Source: Candidatus Saccharimonadota bacterium (GTDB lineage Bacteria > Patescibacteria > Saccharimonadia > Saccharimonadales > Nanosyncoccaceae). From it: 12,040 nt of DNA. The DNA lies in assembly GCA_017429465.1 (NCBI GenBank), contig JAFROU010000042.1:1-12040 (forward strand). Reading direction: 5' to 3'. The translations under genes and the position numbers were made by a program. This document shows, piece after piece, positions 6,993-12,040 of this stretch. The stretch's first letter is position 1; every line of letters starts with the position of its first letter. The notes below the pieces were generated by a model. That model saw only the letters and a program-made list of their open reading frames with translations. It was not told where the DNA came from and ran no database searches.

Positions 6993-8228
6993 ATGGATTC
7001 TGAGAAAGGTGGGCTGTCTTCAGCTGATCGCCAACGTCAAACTGCCGCAGAAATTGCGCGCAATCGGGTTTTGGCTGCTTACGGGGTGAGCAATGCCCCG
7101 GTTAATGGTACGGTGATTAGGCCAGCAAATAATACAAACACCACCAGCTCAACTACTTACAAACAGAATCAAGTAAACCCGAATGTTACGCAAGAGGAAT
7201 GGAAAAAATACCATTCAGCTTGGCAAAAATACTATCAGAAATATTACAGTGAGTATTATGCGCAAGCGGCACGTCAATATGTGGAGACCGCTAAATTAAA
7301 GGCTCTTCGTCAAATGATTGAAGAAGGTAAAAAACCAGATGTTGAACCGGAAAAACCAGCAGTACAACCGGTGCAAAAAATTCCGGGCGCAATTACTTCC
7401 ACGCCAGATCCGGAGCCAGAGATTAAAAATCGTTCAGAGCCAGAATCAGTACTTAAAAATACGATTCGTGAAAAAGCTGATGAGCATGCGCGTAAGGTGC
7501 GTAAACACCGTCGTTGGATTCCGATTGTGGCGGGAATTACCGTTGTATTATTTATTTTGTTCATGCAATATAATCGTCTGATTTTTGCCCCAATCATGGC
7601 CTATGTTTCTCCGGGAGAGGCACCTTCGACTGATATTACGCCACTTGACCCAACTATCACGCAAAATGTTTCGCCTGATCCGAAGTTAATAATTCCAAAG
7701 CTAAATGTTGAAGTGCCGGTTCATTTTGGTATTAGTAATGACAACAAAACTATCATGTCGGCGATGAATAATGGTGTGGCTCACTGGATGATTTCTGGTG
7801 CCAATGCTTTTCCTGGCCAAATTGGCAATATGGTAATCACTGGGCACTCGGCCGGAGATATTTATAGTAACAATCAGTATAAGTTTATCTTTTCTGGACT
7901 AGAGCGCCTTGATAATGGTGATTTAATTTATATTAATTATCAATCAGTGCGTTATACTTACCGCGTGACTAAAAAAGAAACGGTGACGCCAAATAATGTA
8001 GGAGTGTTAGTTTATGCAACAGATAAACCGATGCTTACACTGGTGACTTGCACGCCACTTGGTACCTCAAGATATCGTTTGCTTGTGACAGCCGAACAAA
8101 TCAGTCCAAGTTATGAGAATTCGTCTTCGATTGATCAGACTGAAACTCCGTCAGATGATTACGAAATGCCAGCTAATGAACAAACCTTCCTTGAGGGTGT
8201 CTGGTCTTTCTTGACCAACGGCGGTTAA
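6993..8228 (+). CDS. Sortase family transpeptidase with long cytoplasmic N-terminus
   Basis: The product has 411 residues. The sortase domain (about 228-370) sits outside the membrane and carries the expected triad: His285 in VITGHSAGD, Cys353 in LVTCTPLG and Arg362 in RYRLLV. Sortases cleave a C-terminal sorting signal and join the protein to the cell wall or to another pilin subunit. The TCTP motif fits class C/D/E-type enzymes better than class A; exact class assignment needs a tree. The 174-residue N-terminus is unusually long. It contains a Tyr-rich, probably helical stretch at 70-96 (YHSAWQKYYQKYYSEYYAQ) and a Pro/Glu-rich linker at 113-152, followed by one membrane helix at about 175-192. 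The start is set by an extended -10 box exactly 6 nt upstream. No protein in the window shows an obvious LPxTG-like tail, so its substrates lie elsewhere. Confidence 0.9.
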   Translation: MDSEKGGLSSADRQRQTAAEIARNRVLAAYGVSNAPVNGTVIRPANNTNTTSSTTYKQNQVNPNVTQEEWKKYHSAWQKYYQKYYSEYYAQAARQYVETAKLKALRQMIEEGKKPDVEPEKPAVQPVQKIPGAITSTPDPEPEIKNRSEPESVLKNTIREKADEHARKVRKHRRWIPIVAGITVVLFILFMQYNRLIFAPIMAYVSPGEAPSTDITPLDPTITQNVSPDPKLIIPKLNVEVPVHFGISNDNKTIMSAMNNGVAHWMISGANAFPGQIGNMVITGHSAGDIYSNNQYKFIFSGLERLDNGDLIYINYQSVRYTYRVTKKETVTPNNVGVLVYATDKPMLTLVTCTPLGTSRYRLLVTAEQISPSYENSSSIDQTETPSDDYEMPANEQTFLEGVWSFLTNGG

Positions 8229-8239
8229 AATGATAAGAT
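8211..8239 (+). promoter_or_regulatory. Promoter of tRNA-Leu, within the 3' end of the sortase gene
   Basis: TTGACC (8211-8216) is a good -35 box. It lies 17 nt before TAAGAT (8234-8239), which is preceded by TGA as an extended -10. Transcription would begin near 8246, giving a leader of about 3 nt before the mature tRNA. An alternative -10, GATAAT (8237-8242), would give no leader at all. Unlike the leaderless genes, this promoter has a -35 match. Confidence 0.55.
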
Positions 8240-8248
8240 AATGCTACT

Positions 8249-8335
8249 GGGCGAGTGGCGGAACTGGTAGACGCGCTAGACTCAAAATCTGGTTCTCGCA
8301 AGAGAGTAAGGGTTCGATTCCCTTCCCGCCCACCA
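8249..8335 (+). tRNA. tRNA-Leu (anticodon CAA)
   Basis: All arms of a class II tRNA can be drawn, with CCA encoded at 8333-8335. The acceptor stem is GGGCGAG with CCCGCCC. The D-arm is GCGGAACTGGTAGACGC. The anticodon stem CTAGA/TCTGG closes the loop CTCAAAA, giving anticodon CAA (reads UUG). A long variable arm TCTC-GCAA-GAGA is typical of leucine tRNAs. The T-arm is AAGGG-TTCGATT-CCCTT. The discriminator A73 fits leucine identity. The one irregularity is an A6 opposite C67 mismatch in the acceptor stem. A probable promoter lies immediately upstream, leaving at most a few nucleotides of 5' leader, and a terminator hairpin follows. Confidence 0.95.
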
Positions 8336-8357
8336 CGCGTATGCGATTGGAACGAAA

Positions 8358-8381
8358 AGGGCAAGTAATGGCCCTATTTTT
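8358..8381 (+). terminator. Intrinsic terminator after tRNA-Leu
   Basis: AGGGC (8358-8362) pairs with GCCCT (8371-8375) around an 8-nt loop, followed by A and five T residues. The stem is short (5 bp) but GC-rich and well placed 22 nt after the tRNA. Confidence 0.6.
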
Positions 8382-8405
8382 ATGTTCAGCACAGAAAATT
8401 GCTTG

Positions 8406-8414
8406 TGCTATAAT
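8406..8414 (+). promoter_or_regulatory. Extended -10 promoter of the small unknown gene (leaderless)
   Basis: TGCTATAAT, then TAGGGC and the ATG at 8421: a 6-nt gap. No clear -35 box. Confidence 0.72.
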
Positions 8415-8420
8415 TAGGGC

Positions 8421-8753
8421 ATGAAAGATAAGCACGTAGCTTTAACCGAAGCAGTCCAAGGCGATAAGATTCGTACTTGGAAATTTAATTTTATTAATCT
8501 AGAAACTAATGCGCCAACGGAGATTCAGGTTACCGGCGCCTCACTGGCTTCTTACGAACGTGTTGATGGTGAAAATAGATACTATGAAGCAATGGCTTTA
8601 ATAGACAATGCTCAGTTTTTCTATCTTTTTATGGATCAAAACAGTGGCAAAGGTCGCTATTACTATGTAGATGAGATTGACCAAATAAAGAATATTATGC
8701 CGGGAGCTTCGGATGAATTAATTAACCAGGCTAAGGCTAATTTGGGACAGTAG
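8421..8753 (+). CDS. Small hypothetical cytosolic protein
   Basis: The 110-residue product was not recognised. It has no signal peptide, membrane helix or cysteine. The pattern is a mixed beta sheet: strands near RTWKFNFIN, PTEIQVTGASL, YEAMALID, AQFFYLFMD and GRYYYVDEI, followed by a C-terminal helix (ASDELINQAKANL). The many aromatic residues in the middle may form a ligand or protein surface. The gene is supported by an extended -10 box TGCTATAAT exactly 6 nt before the ATG, the same arrangement as at five other genes here. It converges with metK, with only 2 nt between the stop codons. No function is proposed. Confidence 0.75.
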   Translation: MKDKHVALTEAVQGDKIRTWKFNFINLETNAPTEIQVTGASLASYERVDGENRYYEAMALIDNAQFFYLFMDQNSGKGRYYYVDEIDQIKNIMPGASDELINQAKANLGQ

Positions 8754-8755
8754 TT

Positions 8756-9727
8756 TTATTTATCCCAGTCAAAACCTTCGCCATAGTGACCGTATCTAGC
8801 GGTGACTTCGTAGATTGGGCGCTTTAAATCAAGGAATTTAATGATACCATTTGGCGTTAAATCGTAGCCTTCAATTACTTCTGGCTTGCCGTCGATGACT
8901 ACGGTTTGTTCTAGTGGTTCAGCCTTACCAATAGCGTAGGCAAGACGTACTAATACTTCGTGGGCTTGGCGTTTCCTGAGATAATCTACAGCGATACGGC
9001 GAGCCATATAGGCAGCGGAGCGATCGACTTTAGATGGATCTTTACCAGAATAGCAACCGCCACCAATGGCGATGCGTGGGCCATAGTTGTCGACAATTAG
9101 TTTACGTCCAGTGAGGCCAGTGTCAGCATCAAAACCGCCTTGGTTCCAGTCGCCAGCTGGGTTGGCGTAAATTTGAATATCTTTACTATCTAGTTTGTTT
9201 TCTTTGAGCCATTTTTTAACAATGTCTTTTAGGTCTTTGTTGGAAACATTCTGAAAACTAGCCACAACAGATTCAATTTTACCTTTTGGGTTTAAAGTAA
9301 TTTGAGTTTTGCCGTCATAAGGATACTTGTCATAAATATATTGGTTGAGACGGCGAGCAAAAACTACTTCTTTCGGTAATAGCTCTGGGGTTTCGTCGCA
9401 GGCATAGCCAATCATGATTCCCTGGTCACCGGCGCCGCCGGTGTCGACACCTTGGGCAATTTCTGGTGATTGTTTAACAATCTTAGTATGAACTTCTACG
9501 TCTTTGCCAGCGATACGGTGGACAATTTTTTCAATATCAACGTTAGCCGTGGAAGTGATTTCGCCAGTGACAAAAACTACACCGTGTCCGCCACAAGTTT
9601 CGGCAGCCACGCGGGCATTAGGATCTTTGGCAAAATAGGCGTCAAGAATGGCGTCACTAATTTGATCACAAAGTTTATCTGGGTGTTTAGGAGAAACGCT
9701 CTCCGCAGTGCGATAGAATGAAGACAT
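8756..9727 (-). CDS. metK: S-adenosylmethionine synthetase, compact form
   Basis: MetK makes S-adenosylmethionine from ATP and methionine in the cytosol. Visible motifs are HPDK..DQISDA (15-26), the glycine-rich GAGDQG (98-103), KTQIT (140-144), GLTGRK (204-209) and the phosphate loop SGKDPSKVDRS (227-237), ending with YGHYGEGFDWDK. At 323 residues it is shorter than the usual 380-400. Part of the missing length lies between the VTGEIT strand (53-58) and IVKQSPEI (83-90); the C-terminal region after FDWDK is also absent. The residue before HPDK is Lys, where Gly is common. All main catalytic motifs are kept, so an active enzyme is expected. The start has AAAGGA 8 nt upstream. A SAM-I-type riboswitch fills the 5' leader, consistent with feedback control by its own product. 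Confidence 0.95.
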   Translation of the reverse strand: MSSFYRTAESVSPKHPDKLCDQISDAILDAYFAKDPNARVAAETCGGHGVVFVTGEITSTANVDIEKIVHRIAGKDVEVHTKIVKQSPEIAQGVDTGGAGDQGIMIGYACDETPELLPKEVVFARRLNQYIYDKYPYDGKTQITLNPKGKIESVVASFQNVSNKDLKDIVKKWLKENKLDSKDIQIYANPAGDWNQGGFDADTGLTGRKLIVDNYGPRIAIGGGCYSGKDPSKVDRSAAYMARRIAVDYLRKRQAHEVLVRLAYAIGKAEPLEQTVVIDGKPEVIEGYDLTPNGIIKFLDLKRPIYEVTARYGHYGEGFDWDK

Positions 9728-9728
9728 G

Positions 9729-9816
9729 ATATCTTTCCTTTCTGGCCGGAATTACCACCTTACTATTGTAGGTTGGTAGCGAGTCGTAGGGCCGGTCCCT
9801 CGTCGCTTCTTGATAT
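9729..9816 (-). ncRNA. SAM-I-clan riboswitch in the metK leader
   Basis: The minus-strand RNA matches the SAM-I core: ATCAAGA, GAGGGACCGGCCC, CAACC, GGTGGTAATTCC and GAAAGAT appear in the correct order. Helices can be drawn as follows. P1 pairs ATATC (9816-9812) with GATAT (9733-9729). P2 pairs AGCGA (9807-9803) with TCGCT (9782-9778), with a kink-turn-like GA-rich interior and GGG/CCC above it. P3 pairs ACCAACCTAC (9777-9768) with GTAAGGTGGT (9763-9754) around an AATA loop. A pseudoknot joins loop CCGG (9795-9792) to CCGG (9749-9746). P4 is nearly absent. No terminator follows. The Shine-Dalgarno AAAGGA and the start codon adjoin P1, so SAM binding should block translation of metK. Confidence 0.9.
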
Positions 9817-9835
9817 TATTGTTAATGTGATTACG

Positions 9836-9844
9836 ATTATAACA
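9836..9844 (-). promoter_or_regulatory. Extended -10 promoter of metK
   Basis: The minus strand reads TGTTATAAT. The predicted start near 9829 gives a leader of about 100 nt that begins just before the riboswitch P1 helix. Confidence 0.7.
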
Positions 9845-9846
9845 TA

Positions 9847-9855
9847 TGTTAAAAT
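9847..9855 (+). promoter_or_regulatory. Extended -10 promoter of the glycosyltransferase gene (leaderless)
   Basis: TGTTAAAAT, then TAAAAT and the ATG at 9862: a 6-nt gap. It is separated from the opposite-facing metK promoter by only 2 bp, within the palindrome AACATATGTT (9841-9850). Confidence 0.65.
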
Positions 9856-9861
9856 TAAAAT

Positions 9862-11070
9862 ATGAAAATCGCGATTTTTTCGGATGTATATTTAGATGTG
9901 CCTGGAGGAATCGTTTCTTCTATCAATGCCCAGAAGGAAGGGCTCGAAAAGGCGGGCCACGAAGTAGTAATATTTAGTCCTGGGTTTGCTGGAAGAAAAC
10001 GTGAGCCGGGCGTTTACGTAGTGCCAACTTGTAAGGTGCTACGACTTAATAAAGCTCCAGTCGCTCACCGACCTGGTATCGTAGAAAAATGGATTCTAAA
10101 ACAGTTTCCGGACTTCGGGAAAGAGTTTGATCTAGTCCACGTGCATTATGAAGCCGGTTGCAGTATCGCGGGAATGAGGCTGGCTAAAAAATATGGCATT
10201 ACGCTCGTTCAGACCATGCATGGACGCGAAGATTCGGCTTTGGCGGTAAATATACCACATCCATTCAAAACGCTCGTAGGAACGCTTTTAAATTGGTTTC
10301 ATTCTTGGTACTTGCCGCATAAAATTACAGTTAAACGTGATGATTATCTTGCGACTACGATTGGTCGCGCCAAAATGTGGACCATGATGGTAAACCATGC
10401 TAGTTATGCCGATTTAGTGCTAACTCCATCTTATCATCTACGCGAAAAACTTCGTCATTACGGAGTGAAGACGCCGATGCAAGTGCTTTCTAACGGTATT
10501 AATGACTCATTAATGCAGCCAGAAGTGCAAGCAAGAATATTAAACCCAGGAGATACGATAAAAATTTTATCGAATGCTCGCATCTCACACGAAAAACGCT
10601 TTATGGTCTTTTTGGAGGCCCTAACTTGCCTTAAAATTCCTTATGAGGTACACGCTTATGGCGATGGTAATGAACTTAAAAAAGCAATGCGTTATGTCAA
10701 AAGGCATAAACTAAACGTTAAATTCTATGGACTACAAAAGCGCGAAGTAATATTAGCTAAGATGATGGAGTGTCACCTTAGCGTGCTAGCTTCTTATAAT
10801 TTTGATAACCAGCCGATGACTTTACTCGAGGCTGAGCTGGCTGGTCTTCCGGTGTTTATTTGCGATCCAGACATGAAAGAAGTAGTGGCGGAGGGTGGTT
10901 ACCTGCTAGCTAATGGTCCTTCAGCTAAGCAAATGGCTGGCGCGCTTGACTATTTATACAAGCATCCAGAAATGGTTAAAAAGATGAGCGAGACGATGAT
11001 TGCACACCGTAAAGAGGTGCTACAGTCTGAAAAAATCAAGGGCTTGTTACAGATATACAAAGCCCAGTAA
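9862..11070 (+). CDS. Glycosyltransferase family 4 (GT-B fold), possible glycolipid synthase
   Basis: The product has 402 residues in two Rossmann-like halves. The N-terminal half starts MKIAIFSDVYLDVPGGI, with the Gly15-Gly16 loop common in retaining GT-B enzymes and His120 in TMHG. The C-terminal half has Arg240 and Glu244-Lys245 in NARISHEKRF, which normally contact the nucleotide-sugar phosphates. The E(x7)E motif is present as D315(x7)E323 (NFDNQPMTLLE), so its first acid is Asp. The sequence recalls diacylglycerol glucosyltransferases and PimB-like mannosyltransferases, and the next gene is a CDP-alcohol phosphatidyltransferase, so glycolipid synthesis at the inner membrane is a reasonable inference. 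The donor and acceptor cannot be read from sequence. The ATG is 6 nt after an extended -10 box (TGTTAAAAT), predicting a leaderless message. The promoter is back to back with that of metK. Confidence 0.88.
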   Translation: MKIAIFSDVYLDVPGGIVSSINAQKEGLEKAGHEVVIFSPGFAGRKREPGVYVVPTCKVLRLNKAPVAHRPGIVEKWILKQFPDFGKEFDLVHVHYEAGCSIAGMRLAKKYGITLVQTMHGREDSALAVNIPHPFKTLVGTLLNWFHSWYLPHKITVKRDDYLATTIGRAKMWTMMVNHASYADLVLTPSYHLREKLRHYGVKTPMQVLSNGINDSLMQPEVQARILNPGDTIKILSNARISHEKRFMVFLEALTCLKIPYEVHAYGDGNELKKAMRYVKRHKLNVKFYGLQKREVILAKMMECHLSVLASYNFDNQPMTLLEAELAGLPVFICDPDMKEVVAEGGYLLANGPSAKQMAGALDYLYKHPEMVKKMSETMIAHRKEVLQSEKIKGLLQIYKAQ

Positions 11071-11072
11071 TC

Positions 11073-11101
11073 TTGACTTTTAGGTAAAAGTGTGATATAA
11101 T
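11073..11101 (+). promoter_or_regulatory. Promoter of the CDP-alcohol phosphatidyltransferase gene
   Basis: TTGACT (11073-11078), a 17-nt spacer and TATAAT (11096-11101) preceded by TGA form the best complete promoter in the window. The predicted start near 11108 gives a 32-nt leader carrying GGAGG. The spacer contains the inverted repeat CTTTTA-GG-TAAAAG (11077-11090), a possible repressor site. Confidence 0.78.
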
Positions 11102-11139
11102 GTAGCTATTCGGCTAGATTTTTGATTGGAGGTGGAGAC

Positions 11140-11745
11140 ATGAAAAAATACCACATTGCCGATGTTTTGACCGCATCACGAGTTGTCTTTGCGGTCGCTT
11201 TAATAGTGATGGCGCTTCTTGATGTTCCCTCGGAATGGGCCTTGCTGGCTTTTGCCTTGGGAGAACTTTGCGATGCCTTTGACGGTATTTGCGCTCGCAA
11301 ATGGCATTATCCAGATGATGGTAAAGTGCGCTGGTGGCGAGTATACGCCGTAGCGCTGGACCAGATTGCAGATATTTTATTGGGTGTAGCGGGGCTAGTC
11401 TACGTCACGCTCTGCATTAACCAGAAAGTCGGCATTATCTTCTTGGTCTCTACCATCGTAGTAGGTTCTTGCATCCAGGCTTTGGTTTATGGCGTGCTCT
11501 ACGACATTAATCCTAAACTAGCACTGGTTATAGTACTAGCAAGACGTTATGTTTATCTGGCCGCAATCGCCACAGTTGTGATTATGTTGATTTGGTGTGC
11601 TACCTTTGGTATGGTAACTAAAATTGCCTTAATCTTCTGTGGAGTAGTAGTGGGTATCGTACTGTTAATCAAAAAGCGTGATCGTTTGGTCGAGGATAAA
11701 ACTCCTCTATCAAAATATGACGAAAACGGACAGCTGCCACAGTGA
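11140..11745 (+). CDS. CDP-alcohol phosphatidyltransferase family membrane enzyme
   Basis: The 201-residue protein has several hydrophobic helices. It carries the CDP-alcohol phosphotransferase signature that transfers a phosphatidyl group from CDP-diacylglycerol to an alcohol (for example glycerol-3-phosphate or inositol phosphate). The signature reads D45-AF-D48-G49-IC-A52-R53, then D74-QIA-D78, giving the four metal-binding aspartates. Two features are unusual. The gap between AR and the second Asp pair is longer than usual by roughly eight residues (KWHYPDDGKVRWWRVYA). The conserved Gly four residues before D74 is Ala70. The start is the ATG at 11140, with GGAGG at 11128-11132 and 7-nt spacing, instead of an upstream in-frame TTG at 11122. 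It follows the glycosyltransferase gene by 69 nt with its own promoter and ends before a strong terminator. The exact alcohol substrate is uncertain; PgsA-like is the simplest guess. Confidence 0.85.
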   Translation: MKKYHIADVLTASRVVFAVALIVMALLDVPSEWALLAFALGELCDAFDGICARKWHYPDDGKVRWWRVYAVALDQIADILLGVAGLVYVTLCINQKVGIIFLVSTIVVGSCIQALVYGVLYDINPKLALVIVLARRYVYLAAIATVVIMLIWCATFGMVTKIALIFCGVVVGIVLLIKKRDRLVEDKTPLSKYDENGQLPQ

Positions 11746-11757
11746 CGTTTTCAACTT

Positions 11758-11781
11758 AGGCCGCCTTGCGCGGCCTTTTTT
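11758..11781 (+). terminator. Intrinsic terminator after the phosphatidyltransferase gene
   Basis: AGGCCGC (11758-11764) pairs perfectly with GCGGCCT (11770-11776) around a 5-nt loop, followed by a run of T residues to 11781. It lies 12 nt after the stop codon. The opposite strand lacks a T-run after the stem, so it acts in one direction. Confidence 0.93.
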
Positions 11782-12040
11782 ATTGGTAAAACAAAGCCGC
11801 TACCGTCGATTCTAACGGTTGATTTGGATTATAAAAATTTAGGGTGGCAATGTTACTTGCAAGTTGGCCTTGCCAGATGGTGAGTTGAGAATAATTAGTG
11901 TTAGTAATCGGCACGGAAATGACCTGGCCTTTAGCAGCTACTACAATTTGCCCAACGTGAAAAGTAACGATAGTAGTTGGATAACTTAGAGTAAATTTAT
12001 GTAGCGCTTCGGCTAGTTGCGTAATTGGCATAGATAATAG
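11780..12040 (-). CDS. Unrecognised protein, C-terminal part (gene runs off the window)
   Basis: The reading frame stays open to the right edge; it has an ATG at 12031, but the three codons before that have no stop. The 6-nt-spaced -10 box seen at other starts cannot be made from the visible bases, so the true start is probably outside. The visible 86 residues are rich in Thr, Gln, Asn and Ile/Val, with alternating strands (TIVTFHVGQIVVAAKGQVISVPIT) after a short helix (ITQLAEALHKF), and end in STVAALFYQ. No cysteine, membrane helix or known motif is visible. The stop codon falls on the T-run of the terminator that ends the gene coming from the left. Confidence 0.55.
   Translation of the reverse strand, partial: LLSMPITQLAEALHKFTLSYPTTIVTFHVGQIVVAAKGQVISVPITNTNYSQLTIWQGQLASNIATLNFYNPNQPLESTVAALFYQ

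Noticed and set aside
8249..8335. tRNA-Leu as an integration site for a mobile element
   Set aside because: No integrase, no duplicated tRNA 3' end and no change in gene style around it.
11122..11745. Phosphatidyltransferase starting at a TTG (11122)
   Set aside because: GGAGG is correctly spaced for the ATG at 11140 and would lie inside the coding region of the longer form.
11743..11745. TGA read as an amino acid, as in some other CPR lineages
   Set aside because: This TGA is 12 nt before a strong terminator, and reading through it would run into the hairpin; no internal in-frame TGA is needed in any gene.

Overview
The window looks like chromosomal DNA from a member of the Candidatus Saccharibacteria (TM7, Patescibacteria/CPR) or a close relative. 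This is inferred from the gene mix: a C39-like secreted protease tail, a DUF3048 protein, a PEGA-domain protein, a sortase with a long cytoplasmic N-terminus, and a compact MetK. Intergenic gaps are very short, and many genes appear to be leaderless. The genetic code looks standard: TAA, TAG and TGA all sit at sensible gene ends.

Layout. 1-739 (+): 3' end of a secreted C39-like peptidase. 740-5434 (-): in transcription order, a Q-rich single-pass membrane protein, glutamyl-tRNA synthetase, a formate/nitrite-type channel and a DUF3048 protein. The last two overlap by 154 nt in different frames. 5435-5536: divergent promoter region. 5537-8228 (+): a PEGA-domain membrane protein and a sortase. 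8249-8335 (+): tRNA-Leu(CAA), followed by a terminator. 8421-8753 (+): a small unknown protein, converging with metK (8756-9727, -). metK is preceded by a SAM-I-type riboswitch. 9862-11745 (+): a GT4 glycosyltransferase and a CDP-alcohol phosphatidyltransferase, closed by an intrinsic terminator. 11780-12040 (-): the 3' end of an unrecognised gene.

Functional reading. Most genes concern the cell envelope: a sortase, three single-pass membrane proteins with long polar cytoplasmic N-termini, a secreted protease, an anion channel and a probable glycolipid/phospholipid gene pair. gltX, metK and tRNA-Leu are housekeeping genes among them.

The most striking non-coding signals are three. First, six of the ten gene starts seen have an extended -10 box (TGN plus a TATAAT-like hexamer) exactly 6 nt before the ATG, so transcription should begin at the A of the start codon. 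Second, a very compact SAM riboswitch precedes metK, and its P1 helix reaches the start codon. Third, the metK and glycosyltransferase promoters are back to back with their TGN motifs only 2 bp apart.
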